The notes beneath the pieces are model-generated. The model ran no database searches. It was not told the origin of the DNA and worked only from the letters and a program-made list of their open reading frames with translations. Below are positions 45,034 through 56,869 of a stretch of 64,000 nt of DNA, piece by piece. Source of the DNA: Typhlomys cinereus (lineage: Eukaryota; Chordata; Mammalia; Rodentia; Platacanthomyidae). The first letter of the stretch is position 1, and each line of letters begins with the position of its first letter. The translations under genes and the position numbers were made by a program. The stretch is taken from positions 15,205,188 through 15,269,187 of the forward strand of contig JALPQD010000004.1 of assembly GCA_023101885.1 (NCBI GenBank), given 5' to 3'.

Positions 45034-45748
45034 CAGAATGATTTCTTTTTTATTTATTTATTTTTCCACTCATACAAATGTAATAGGTATCCTGTCCCCT
45101 CCCTCCCTCTACCCCTCCCTGGATCTCCCTGCTCCGTTCCCTCCTTTTCCCTTTACTTTCCTCCCTCCCTCCCTTTCTCCCAGTGCTCCCTCCCCCATCT
45201 CCTTTAATGTGTATATTAAACTTTCCTCTGGGTCGTCCTCTATGATGAGGTATTTCCCAGAACTCCTTCTTGTGATCCCCTTAAGTACAGGAACACTATT
45301 GTGACTGTTAATCCCTCACTTCTAAGGATCCTAGTGCCTTTAGTCCATGATAGACTTTGAGGGGTCAATGATATGTTGGACATTGCGTAGATCATGCAGA
45401 GTCCTATAATAATTGCTTCAGCCCTAACTTTTGTGGAGTATCTTGCCTGTCATGACTCCTCCCATCCTTGTGCTCTTACAATCTTACTGCCCCCTCTTTG
45501 AAAATTTCCCTGAGTTTCAGGATGGGGAGAGATTAGGCAGGCCTGATTCCAGGTGACTGATATAGAGTTTCTGATGTTCTGAATTATAGTTTGTTGATTT
45601 TTTTTCAGTTTTGCTGCACCTATGATGCCCTTGGCTCTACCCTGATGTCTATTGAATGTCACCCCTTTGCCAGAGATAAAAAGCTGTCTAAATAGAGTCT
45701 TAGTATAAGGATAGATTGAAAGGTAGATGGGATAAGAGTATGACTGTG
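45034..45748 (-). mobile_element. L1-F, 3' terminal part
   Basis: L1-F's 3' end starts after its left duplication cagaatgatttcttt (45034-45048; the right copy, cagaatggtttattt, is at 51009-51023, with two differences). Antisense 3' UTR follows up to 45748, where a younger plus-strand L1 interrupts it. The 165-aa minus-strand frame at 45450-45947 runs across this junction and is spurious. Confidence 0.85.
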
Positions 45749-46509
45749 TTGCAAATGGGTGATTGACCCCTCCCTCACTGTGGTTTCCTACTTTTATTAC
45801 ACCTACCCTTGAATGTGCTCTTATAATAAGACTCCAGTTTAACAGCTTTTTGTCTCTGACCAGGGGGTGACATACAGTGCCCAGCAGGATGGAGTGAAGG
45901 GCATTGCAGGAGCAGCAAAACTGCAAAAGAAAATCAACAAACCACAATCCAGAACTTCAGAGACTCCATATAAACCACCTAGAACTAGGCCAGACTAATC
46001 TCTCCCCATCCTGAACCTCAGGGACATTTGCGGAAGAGGGGGCGGTAAGATTGTAAGAGCAAAAGGATGGGAGGAGCAATGATATGCAAGATACTCCACA
46101 CAAGTTAGGGCCGAAGCAATCATAATTGGACTTTGCATGCCCTGCGCAATGTCCAACACACTATTGACCTCACAAAGTCTAGCATCTGCTAAAGGCACCA
46201 AGATCCTTGGAGGCAAGGGATTGACAGCCACAGTAGTGTTTCTATGCTTAAGGGGAACACAGGAAAGCATTCAGGGAAATGCCACTGTGTTCTTGTACGT
46301 CACCGAAGAGGAGGGCCCAGAGGAGAGTCAGGCATGCACAATAAAGGTCTCTCGGGGAATGGAGGCAGGAGGCACGGGGGGATGGGGAGGGAAGGGTGAG
46401 GGGAGGGGAAGCAGGGTGTTCGAGGGGAGGAGGATGGAGGGAGGGAACTGGTGTACCTATTAAGTTTGTATGAGCTGAAATAATAATAAAAATGTATTAA
46501 AATAAAAAA
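45749..46509 (+). mobile_element. Young 5'-truncated L1 nested in L1-F
   Basis: Sense L1 3' UTR from ttgcaaatgggtgattgacc to an A-rich tail ending at 46509, with the G-rich tract at 46350-46445. It is flanked by aagagtatgactgtg (45734-45748) and aagagtatgagactgtg (46510-46526), identical apart from a 2-bp indel. Very similar to the copy at 61.4 kb, so the same recent subfamily. Confidence 0.88.
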
Positions 46510-46955
46510 AAGAGTATGAGACTGTGGTAAGGGGTGGGTCAGTCTCCCTTTGCAAAATGGTTGCCTTCTATCTGCCATACTGTATGCCCTCCCTTTCTGG
46601 TAAGATCATACCCCATCAGTTGCAAGTGACCAGGAAGGATAGTCTGTGAGCTTAACTAGATGTCCCATTACTTACTTGCAGTCCTTGATGGTGGCCTATT
46701 ATCTCTGCTGTAGCATGATCCCCTCTCTCCTTGTTTCTAGCAGGGCCCTCCTTTCCCTTCTCTCTTCTTTATAATCTTTGCAATTACTGTAGGTATTACA
46801 GAGATTTATCATTGAGTGTCTCTAAGTGGGATTGGTACCAGGATCCACCTATTAGGATGTACATACGGTGCTTAATTTTCTGTGTCTAGGACACTTCACA
46901 CAATATAATTTTTTCTAATTCCACCCGTTTCCCATTAATTCATCATTTTTGATGG

Positions 46956-49900
46956 CTGAGTAGTATTCCATTGTATAAGGACACGAAATTTTCCTTATCC
47001 ACTTTTCAACTGTTGGACATTTGGGCTGATTCCATAAATTTGTTATTGTAAACAGTGCTGCTATGAACATGGTCGTGCTTGTGCTATCGAGGTGATTTTT
47101 TGCTGTATTTTTGAGGGGTTATTCCCAAAAGTGGAATAACAGAGTCATATTGCATTTCAATCTATAACTTTTTTGAGAATTGCCAGATGGCTCACCAGAA
47201 TGGTTGTATGAGCCTGCATTCCCACCAGCAATGTAGAGAGTTCTCCTCTCTCCACATCCTGTCCAGCACTTGGTGTTGTTTGTGTTGTGGATTTTTGCCA
47301 TCCTGACTGGGGTGAGATGATATCTCAGGGAAGTTTTGATTTGTATTTCCCTGATGGCTAAGGATGTAGAGCATATTTAAAGATATTTGTTAGACATTTT
47401 TATTTCGTCCTTGGTAAAGTTTCTTTTAACTTCCAAGGCCCATTTCTTAATTGGCCCATTTGTTTCCTTGGTGTTTAGTTTTCTATGTTCTTTGTGCACT
47501 CTGGATAATAGCACTCTATCAGGTATGTGGTTTGTGAAGATTTTCTCCCATTCTGTGGGTTGCCTTTGTGCTCCAGTTACAATCTCTTTATCTGAATGGA
47601 AGCTTTTAATTTCACAAGATCCCATCTGTTGAGGTTTAGTTGTAGTGACTGTGCTATTAGATGTCTGCTTAGGGACTGTTGACCTAGTCCAATCAGCTTG
47701 AGGGAGTTCCCTACCCTTTCAATTATGGTTTTTATAGTCTCTGGCCTTATATTGAGGTCCTTGATCCATTTGGAATTAATTCTTGTACATGGTGACAAGT
47801 ATGGGTCCAGTTTTAATCTTCTGCATGTGGAGATCCAGTTTTGCTAGCACCATTTGTTGAAGATACTGTTTTTTTTCCATTGAATTTTTTGGACCCCTTT
47901 GTCAAAGATCAAATGGCTGTAATTGTGTGGGCTTATATCTGGTTCTTCACCCTTATCCATTGATCTGTGTGTCTATTTTGGCGCCAGTACCAGGCTGTTT
48001 TTATAACTATGGATTTGTAATATAGACTAAGGTTTGGTTTGGTGATACCTCCAGCCGTGTTTTTGTTACTCAGGATTGTCTTTGCTATCCTGGGTCTTTT
48101 GTGCCTCCATATGAATTTTGAGATTGTTTGGTCAATTTCATTAAAGAATTGTTTTGAGATTTTAATTGGCATAGCACTGAATCTGTATATTGCCTTCGGT
48201 AGGATGGTCATATTTATGATGGTGATTCTGCCAATCCAGGAACATGGGAGGTCTTTCCACCTTCTGGTGTCTTCTGCAATTTCTTTCCTTAGGGTTTTAA
48301 AGTTTTCATTATGAAGTTTTCTTACTTCCTTAGTTAGGTTTATGTCAAGGTATTTCATTTTTTTAGGGGCTATAGTAAATGGGATTGTTTGTCTCAGGGC
48401 TTTGTCACTTCTTTCATTCTGGGCATATAGGAAGGCCTCTGATTTTTGCACATTTATTTTGTATCCTGCCACCCTGCTGAACTTCTCAATTAGTTCCAGG
48501 AGCTTCCTGGTGGAGTTTTTGGGATCACTCAGATATAAGATCATGTCATCTGCAAATAGAGATAACTTGACTTCTTCCTTGCCGATTTGAATCCCTCTTA
48601 TGTCCCTTTCTTGTCTTATGGCTTTAGGTAAGAATTCGAGTACAATATTGAATATAAGTGGTGAGAGTGGACAGTCTTGTCTAGTTCCTGATCAAATTGG
48701 GAATGCTTCAAATTTTTCCCCATTGAGTAGAATTCTTGCTGTGGGCTTGTTGTATACAGCTTTTACTATATTGATAAAGGGTCCTTCCATTCCAACCTTC
48801 TGTAGAGTTTTGATCATAAAGAGCTGTTGGATCTTGACGAAAGTTTTTTCTGCATCTATCAAGAGTATCATGTTGTCTTGAACTTTGGACTGGTTTATAA
48901 GGTGAATTACTTTCATTGATTCGTGTATGTTGAACCAACCTTGTGTGCCTGGGATAAAGCCTACTTGAATCCAATTTGCTAAGACTTTGTTGAGAATCTT
49001 TTCATTTGTGTTCATCAGAGAGATTGTCCTATAGTTTTCTTTTTTAAGTGTATCTTTATTAGGTTTTGGGATTAAGACGATATTAGCTTAGAAGGTATTT
49101 GGTAGTGTTCCTTCCTTTGCTATTTGATGGAACAGTTTAAGGAGTATTGGTGTTATTAACTCCTTAAATGTCTGGTAGAACTCTGTGCTGAATCTATCTG
49201 ATCCAGGATATTTTTTGGTGGGAAGATTCGAGATTACTTTCTTTATTTCCTCATATGTTATAGGACTATTTAAATAATTCACAACTTCCTGATCCAATAT
49301 AGGTAAGTTGTGTTTACTTAGGAATTCATCCATCTCTTTTGTGTTGTCAAATTTCACCAAGTATAATTTTGTGAAATATGATGTTATAATTCTCTGGATT
49401 TCTTGGGTATCAGTAGTGATACCTCCATTTTCATTTCTAATTTTGTTAATTTGGGCTTTCCCTCTCTTTCTTTTGGTTAATTTAGCTAGGGGTTTATCAA
49501 TCTTATTGATTTTTTTCAAAAAACAAGCTTTTTGACTGGTTGATTTTCTGTATCATTTTCCTTATCTCAATTTCAGATATTTCTCCTCTTATTTTGCTAA
49601 TCTCCTCCCTTCTACTACTTTTGGGATCAGATTGCTCTAGTTTCTCTGAAGCTTTAAACTGGATTGTTAAGTTATTTATTTCTGATGTTTCCATTTTTTT
49701 TGATGTAGGCATTAAGAGCTATGAACTTACATCTTAGTACAGCTTTCATTGTGTCCCAGAGATTTTGGTAAGTTGTATTTTCATTATTGTTCACTTTCAG
49801 GAAATCTTGAATTTCCTTTGTAATTTCTTCCTGAATCCAATTCTCATTCAGCATCATAGTGTTAAGTTTCCAGGAGTTAGTGTATTTTCTGTTGCTTGTT

Positions 49901-49980
49901 GGGTTGTGGATATCAAGCTTAGGCCGTGTTGGTCTGATAAGGTACAGGCTAGAATTTCAACTTTCCTGTATCTGTGGAGA
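46956..49980 (-). pseudogene. L1-F ORF2, N-terminally deleted and broken
   Basis: Frames from right to left start at the end of the endonuclease domain and pass through the linker (MKKINKIDKPLAKLTKRKRG, 49088-49519). The palm follows ([20 protein letters not shown], near 48880). The RT core includes an [12 protein letters not shown] motif at about 48565-48530. The thumb is at 47933-48530, and the C-terminal cysteine region at 47119-47374 ([12 protein letters not shown]) lacks a complete cluster. Stops and frameshifts are numerous. Confidence 0.85.
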
Positions 49981-50137
49981 TCATACTTATAAAGTCACTA
50001 TCTTGGGTCTGGCTTTCTTGGCTATTATCTGTGAATTTGTTCTCGTTGTAATCCACCATTATGGGGTTAATTCTTTCGATGGGAGATTTTTCTTCCTGGG
50101 TTTTATTTCTCATGGATCTGCACTTTGACTTGGGCAT
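49981..50137 (-). pseudogene. L1-F ORF1, N-terminal remnant
   Basis: MPKSKCRSMRNKTQEEKSPI begins at 50137 and corresponds to the L1-C ORF1 start (MRNKTQKDKSPIERIN), with eight extra residues upstream. It runs only to about residue 50 (ESQTQDSDFISM) before joining ORF2 endonuclease sequence out of frame. The upstream in-frame ATG suggests the ancestral ORF1 may have started with MPKSKC. Confidence 0.75.
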
Positions 50138-51008
50138 TGTTGTTTTGTCTCTTTAGACCTTTCAGATTTCTGTGTGTTTTTGACTGAACTGATTTAGTTG
50201 GTGTTACTACTCTTGGGCAGTTATTACTAGTGCTTGCCTTGTAGTTGGGTTCGTTTGTCTGTTGTTAGTGTTATTTTCTAGATGAGGCTATTAGGCTGTT
50301 AATATATCAGTTAAGTCAGGTTAAGTAGACAGGGGATGAATATTAGTATGGTAGTGCACTTTTACGATTTAGTATCTTTGTGATATGTGAAGGTGAGTTG
50401 TATAATCCCTCGAGTTGTATATATTTTTGGGGTGGCTGTATGGAAAAGTTAATCTATAGTGATTAATACTAAAAAGAAGCAGCATGGTTAAAAAAAAGAG
50501 GTTTACTTATCTTTGGGCTGGATGTGAAGAATCTCTCCCATGTGATAGGATGATTTTAGAGAACTTCAGATGTATGGCCTTTGTCCCTTAGAGCTTTGCT
50601 TGGGTTTTCTTTGGATTCTGTTGAATCCTGAGTAGGCGTGTGTCCTCCGTGGACCATGAGCAAGGGACCCCGGTGTGTCAGAGGGGCAGAGGGGCTGATG
50701 GTGATGGCAGAACTCTTCATCTGGGACCTGGGACTTGGCTTAATGGTCCACCCAGGCTCCAGGGATGGAGGAACCAGAGCATGTCTTGTCCTGGTTGGGC
50801 AGGCAGGCAGGCAGGAGGAAAAAAGGGGCTAGGGACCACTGGCATGGGCCAGGCAAACCAGAGGCAGCCTGGGTGTTGCTGGGGCTGGCTGGTGGGAGGA
50901 GCTAGGTCAAGGGGCGACCTGGGGGCTGTGTAACTCACCTGGGATGGAGGACCGACAGAGAGCGAGTCCTGTCTCTGGCGGGCAGGTGGGCGGGAGGAAC
51001 AAAGGGGC
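50138..51008 (-). promoter_or_regulatory. L1-F 5' UTR with about 179-bp tandem unit
   Basis: Homologous to the L1-C 5' UTR. The distal, GC-rich part repeats: gggatggagga occurs at 50762 and 50941, each followed by an 'agagc..gtc.tgtc' block, a gggcagg run and a gaggaa(c/a)aaaggggc(c/t)ag end. The period is about 179 bp. It thus resembles a monomer array but is unrelated by eye to L1-D's 249-bp unit. Frames of 64, 97 and 121 aa across it are not genes. Confidence 0.7.
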
Positions 51009-51023
51009 CAGAATGGTTTATTT

Positions 51024-52395
51024 TGAAAGATTATAACAGCAATTGGGTTTTTAAGTGTATTAAAACTATCCACTTTTCTCATAGTAAAATTTATAGTTTC
51101 TACATTTTAAACAGTTTTCTATTTCATAATTTCATATTGAAAATGTAAAAAATTTCATCATCTTTTACTTTGCACTGAAGTACTTTTACTCAGCTCAATT
51201 TAAGACGTTGTTTCCTCCCATGTTTCACCTTGACACCATTGCAAAGTGAAGATAAAGACATGAGAAAAGCAGAAATTTTTACTATCTGTTTATGTGGTAT
51301 CCCTTTATATGAACTGAACTGCTATGGACAGTGATTTCCATTAAAGTTTCTATTCCATTAGCTGTATAACAAGGGATTAGCCTTTTAGTATGCATTAAGA
51401 AGTTCATTTGAACTTTCTTTCTTTGAATTTTTTAATATCCATCAAATGGTTAATGCCTTACTTAGTTCGTATGATGCTGCCTGAAATCAATATGTAGCCT
51501 TCTGTGCTATTACTTACTGAAATAAAGTAATGCTGTATGCAAATTTACAATCAACACATAAAGGTTTCATTGGGTCAATACCTTCATCATGTCTAATATG
51601 TCTTTACTTGTGTCAGTCACTTAATCCAATGAAATTGAAAGAAGAATTGAAAAGGAATTGGACTACTTAATTGTCGTACACACTTCTTTCAAATGGTTAA
51701 TTCTCCCAGAACCTTTCTAGAGCTTGTGTGTGTGCTCAGGCTGTGCCCTGCAAACAGCAAACATTAACTTCTATACCTGTTGGAAATTTTCCTATATGAT
51801 ACATAACTTTCATCAAAGAAGCCAATAATGTTGATGGCAAAAACAGAGAAAGACTAGGATTATGATTAGAATAAGGGTAAACATATCATTTCCACATCAT
51901 GCTTACAAAGTACCATAAATATAGATAATAAATATTCAACATATATGCATTTTTCACTATAAGCCATATAACTTGGCAGATTATTATTTGTACTTGACAA
52001 TTAAGCAAATAATTAAAGGGTTTATTAACCTATATACTGACTATTTTCTATTTTTTGAGATACAATAATGAAAAGCTGTTACCTAACTTGGACCTTCATG
52101 CAAATATATTTGGATTTTCTGGGTGTATTCAACATTTTTTTCTGCTCACCAGCTTTAATATTAACTTTCTTATTTTAAAGTGCTGTTAACCATAAATTTA
52201 TGTGTTTTCACGGCCCGTTTCCTATCCCTACTCTAGCATGCTTTTTGCCTTCCTCCTCATTTTTCTCCTCCCACCCATTTCCTTCTTTTTCTGTGTCTCA
52301 CTACATGTACATGTCACCGGTAGGATACCCACACTAGTTAGTGCTTGGGCACCCACCAGGCTGCACATGGCACATAAGTGGGTAGAACTTCTTTT
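51024..52395. other. Unannotated AT-rich sequence
   Basis: No supported gene or recognised repeat. AT-rich with short A/T runs. Confidence 0.35.
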
Positions 52396-52595
52396 TTTAA
52401 AAATTATTTACTTATTTATTTATTCTCCCAATTATACAAACTTAATAGGTACTCTGGTCCCCTCCTTCTCTCCACCCCACCCTGCCCTTTGCTCCCTCTG
52501 CCCTTTCCCCTTCCTTTTACCTCCCTCCCTCCCTTTCTTCCAGTGTCCCCCTATTTATCCCTCCAATCCCTGGACCATCCTTTAGTGTGTATTTA
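52396..52595 (-). mobile_element. Short L1 3'-end fragment
   Basis: T-rich start, then 'aattatacaaacttaatagg', then a C-rich (antisense polypurine) tract ending near the 'ggaccatcctttagtgtgta' block. This is the last about 200 bp of the L1 3' UTR on the minus strand. The overlapping 127-aa and 72-aa plus-strand frames are translations of the pyrimidine tract. Confidence 0.8.
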
Positions 52596-52889
52596 ACATT
52601 AGCATTGAACTCTAGAAATGCCACTGGCCTCTAGAAGTGTTATCCCAAATCCTTCTTCAAAAATCATATGAAGTCAATATTTCTATTTCATAGTAAAGGG
52701 AGTATTCATAAATAATTCATCATTTGTGATGATGAGCTGGTATCCTTCCAACTTTACTCCAAAACACAAGACCTGTTTACTACTGCTTCCTTATATTGCA
52801 CATGACTTCAGCTTATAGAAATACTTGAAAGAACTTAATCTTCAAAAAGTATTAGCAATGCCTCTTAGATATTTAAGACATAAAGACCA

Positions 52890-53112
52890 AATTGGAGAGA
52901 TTACTCAGGAGTTAAGACTCTGCCTCGTAAACAGAAGGTCCCAAATTCAGATCCCAGCTCTAATGTAAAAATGTCACTGGTGGTGGTCTGAACTTCCAGC
53001 TTTGGTGGGCCGGGTCTGGGAAATCCCAGAGAGAAGCAAAAATGAGGTCGAAGAAATCCAGGATGATTCCTAAGGCTACCCTTGGTCCTCCAAAAGGATA
53101 CGCAGTGTCTCC

Positions 53113-53156
<44 letters not shown>

Positions 53157-53175
53157 CAATAATAATAATTTAAAC
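52890..53175 (+). mobile_element. Older B2-superfamily SINE
   Basis: Plus-strand copy: a head with 'ggagagattactcaggagtt', a B-box-like 'aaattcagatcccagc', a body 'gggccgggtctgggaaatcc', a (CA)n tract (53117-53152) and an 'aataataataatttaaa' tail. It belongs to the older subfamily with the copies at 21.4, 40.8 and 55.5 kb. Confidence 0.78.
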
Positions 53176-55247
53176 AATAAAGTACATAGTACTTTAACAG
53201 TTTTAAAAAGACAGGATGATATTAGATAGTCTTAATATTTTAATATTTCAATGAACACTGGTAAATTTTCTTTAAGATGAAGGTTTTAAGTAGAACTATA
53301 AGACCAAATAAAATTGATGTATTAGTCTAAATCCTTAAAATATATTTGAAGAATGTTATATGAAATTTTCTCAGGATTTATTTTTATTTGCCACAGATAA
53401 AGTGAGCAATAGATTAAAGAAAGAATTTCATATAAGTCCAGCTCTGTTAGTTTACTAATTGGCCACAAGATTCACTCAGGCAGTTTTACCAACAAAATTT
53501 TCCACCCATCAACTCACAAAGTCTACATTAGAAATATCCTCTGTGTAGCTTTCAAAGAGTTGCATTACTGCCTTTTCTCCACCAGCATTTGTTTATTGCT
53601 TATATTATCTCAGAGAAGGACATCCTGAGACTTGTAAGTCTCTAGTGAGCTGCATTAACTGTAGACATCTTTCTCCCTCCAGATGGAATGTTTATGTTCA
53701 CTGGCAGCGTTGAAAGGACAGAGAATTTAAGGGAAAGAGCTACAAGAATATGATTACTTAAACGTGATGTTAGATATTTCAGGAAAATGAGGATTCTGCT
53801 TATTTCTCATATTTAATGATCAAAGATTATTTAATTCTGTGATCATAAAGAACTTTGTTTTCCTGGAGGGTAAAATACAAAAATTGTCAAGACTAATTAT
53901 CCTGTAAGCCTAATTCCGAACATCTCATTAATAACTAAAGTTACTGACTGTGAAATGTGTGGCTCAGAATCACAGGCTGCTGAGAACATACATGAGGGAC
54001 ACGTCCAATCATGACTACCTCCATCACTGTGCCTCTGTAAGACCGTATCTCCCCTGCTTTTAAATACTCACAGTAGGATGGAAATGCTCTTCTGTTAATA
54101 ATACATGCCTTTTGCTTAATATCTTCTGGTGAGAATGGTAGAAGTCATCCTGACACACGGTCACACAGAATTGGTTGCCTCTGGCCTTTCCCTGCCTTTC
54201 TGTGTTGGACCTGAGATCCAAACTGAGGATCATGGCATTCCTTGTTTGCTCTGCTTGCCAAGCCTTTTATTTTTCTCCTGTTTAATTCTGCTGATTATGG
54301 GCCTGTCATATTCTGGTATTCACACTGCAGAGCAAATGCACAACACACAAAACTAATAAAAAAATCACACTTGGAAGAAGACTGAATATGAGTCCAAAGT
54401 GAACCCTGGAAGTTTGTTTTGCACATCATTTCTCAGGCCCTTTTACTGAAGTCCTTGGAAGAAACTTGAAGAATGGATCTGTTAAATTGTCTGATGCATG
54501 AGGCATTCACCTTTAACCTTGTGAAAAGTGTGTGATTCTTACAGGTCAATCCTTTTTAAGGAGAAAAGCCCTGCATTTCTAAGTTCATTGCTTCTCAGGT
54601 TAGAGGTGGCATTGAAGGCTAAGGGGAGAGGGATGATGGAGGATGACCTTCACATGATTTACTGTCCTGGTCACTTGAAAGAGAAATGGCTCAAAGCATA
54701 TTTCATGTCTAAAGTTTGTGAATTAAACTTCTGATGCTCAGGGGAAAATTGCATAAAGTGCACTTTGCTTAAGAAGCTACAGGGGATCAGCATTTTAAAT
54801 GTGTTCCTAAGAAGTAGACAGGCAGTAGGCAATGGGGGCCTTCAAAGCCAAATTTTATCTATATCTATTCCCTTAGTTGCTCACTCAACAAGGTATGGAG
54901 CTTCTAGTGGTATTAGGAACATTATTACAGACTTTGAAATACCTGTGTATGAATCAAACACAACTTAGGTATAAAAGAAAATTCCATTGTTTGATAATAA
55001 TATCAAACATCTAGGTCAATATTTTTAAAATTGTGGGGAGATTTGTGACAGATAAGTGAGAAAGTAAGCATAGAACGAATAGGATTTAAGTCAATCCATT
55101 GTGAAAATGTCAGCAAATCAGTCTCACAAGAACACTTGAGATAAGTCATGCAAGATCAAGATTCAGTCAAGAAAAGTGTGCTAGGTTCATGTAATTTGTG
55201 GTATAACTATAAGGGGAAACAACCATACAAGTGATACAATACACAGA
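53176..55247. other. Unannotated sequence
   Basis: No gene supported. A block at 54120-54260 ('gacctgagatccaaactgag') may be a very old antisense tRNA-derived SINE, but the similarity is weak. Confidence 0.3.
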
Positions 55248-55425
55248 TGCAGGCTGGACATGGAGCACATCTTGCACACCAACACTTGGGAGATGATCAC
55301 AGAAGAATCAGGAGTTCAGGATCATTCTCATCTATATGGCAAGGGGAGTGGATGGCTGCCTACATAATTCATGCCCCCAATAAAATAAATATATAAAATA
55401 AAGAAATGAATAAAAATAGAAAGTA
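55248..55425 (+). mobile_element. Old B1-like (7SL-derived) SINE
   Basis: The series gcaggctggacatggagcac, 'caccaacacttgggagatga', 'gaatcaggagttcaggatca' and 'tatggcaagggg' follows the B1 consensus in order, at moderate divergence. It ends in an A-rich tail with AATAAA units (about 55380-55425). Confidence 0.6.
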
Positions 55426-55527
55426 GAAAACAGATAAATGAGATTAGAAGTGTTGATAAGAACAGCACAGTATACATAAAAAGATAGCATATCTTCTTTT
55501 AATATAGAGTGCTATTGTTTGGCATTT

Positions 55528-55803
55528 AAAGAGATATATTTTTTGGTGTGTGTGTGAATGTGTGTGTTTTAGAGGTCACTGTGTGTCCCTGTGGATGATG
55601 AAGGGTGACTTTGAGAATCATACTGGATTGTTTCTTTCTCCTTTTTGCTTCACTCTAGGATTTCCTAGGCTCCAATCCCAGGGGAGGAAGTATAGGCCAC
55701 CACCTTTTGTTCCTGGCATTTTTTTTGTGGGACTCGGGATCTGAACTAAGGACTTTCTGTTCATGAGGCAGAATCTTAACCCCTGAACCATCTCTCAAGC
55801 TTT
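55528..55803 (-). mobile_element. Older B2-superfamily SINE, antisense
   Basis: TG-rich start, a body with 'ggaggaagtataggccacca', then 'gggatctgaactaaggactt' (antisense B-box region) and a head end 'aacccctgaaccatctctca'. Diverged, with a shortened (CA)n tract. Confidence 0.72.
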
Positions 55804-55879
55804 ATAAAGAAATATATATTTTTATGCACATGTATCATTTGGTATATAAATATTCATACATTTTTATGTATGTATCTTC

Positions 55880-56180
55880 TTGTAATGGGTTTGCCTATGA
55901 ATGTGTTTATGTTTGTAAGTGGAAGACAGAAGTTGATATTAGAAAACTTCCTTAGTTTTCCTCTATCTTATTTTATATATTTACTTACAAAAGAGAGAGA
56001 GAGAGATAGAGAGAGAGAGAGAAAGAAGGGATAAGAATAGTGCAAATGTGCATGGTGTGTTGTATGTATAGAGATAAGCAGACAGCTTTCAAACTTTGGC
56101 TTTCTCTTTCTACCATGTGCACTCTAGGGAGTGACCACAAACACCTTTATCTACTAAGCCATCTTTGGGGACCCCATACA
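55880..56180 (-). mobile_element. Probable old B3-like SINE, antisense
   Basis: The sequence 'gaagacagaagttgatatta' then 'ttcctctatcttattttata' is in the order of antisense B3 body sequence. A (GA)n tract at 55988-56022 follows, then 'tatctactaagccatctttg' at the head end. The family call is tentative, and the GA tract is an internal expansion. Confidence 0.4.
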
Positions 56181-56869
56181 CCTTGGTTTTTGATAGTGTC
56201 TTCCATTAAATGTGGAGCTCACCAATTGATTAGATTGGTGGACTAGAAACATCCAAAGATTTTCCTAACACTAAAATCCAAACTGCTATGATTACAGATG
56301 TGCTCTATAGCAACTCAGAAGCTTTTGAATTCTCAACAAGCATGCCACTTACTAAATACCTTTCTGGTGCTTATCTATACATTTTGAAGCAGGATGTTTG
56401 AGAGTGAACTTCCAAAAATTCAGATGATCGAGATGAGTCTATGAACAAAATTTGGAACTTTCTATTTCTTGAATAAGGCTGATTGATTAGTGTTTTCTCC
56501 CCCTTGAAAGTTTCAGAAAAAAAGAATTAGCATTATTTTTTTCAAATAATTCTTATCATTACATATTTTTCCTCCAGTTAATTATTTTTCACTCATAAGT
56601 CACTTCTCTCTCATTTTAACAGTGTCATCTCTGATTTAATATTTCCATTATTTATTTTTCATTCCATCATAGGCTTTACAAGGCAATTTAATACAACTAG
56701 GTTATATAGAGTCAAAGTGCCTTTTAAATATTTATGTTTGTACCCAGGGACAAATTCTATCCTTGGCGTTATTCAAAGAACTCTCTCTTGCCAATGACCA
56801 GAAGTAAATGGATGTAATCATGATTGCCCAAGATGCAGAGAAGTGAGTGTCAAATGCTTATTTCTGAAC

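Larger units (their letters stand above)
46510..51008 (-). mobile_element. L1-F, main part (internally deleted)
   Basis: Remaining 3' UTR (46527 to about 46955), ORF2 up to its endonuclease at about 49980, then an abrupt jump into ORF1's N-terminus (from 49981) and a complete 5' UTR to 51008. About 1.6 kb, comprising the ORF2 start, the inter-ORF region and most of ORF1, is missing compared with L1-C. The 5' boundary is fixed by the duplication at 51009-51023. Confidence 0.87.

Noticed and set aside
50638..51082. GC-rich frames of 64-121 aa on both strands
   Set aside because: They fall in the GC-rich distal part of L1-F's 5' UTR, which has a homologous counterpart in L1-C.
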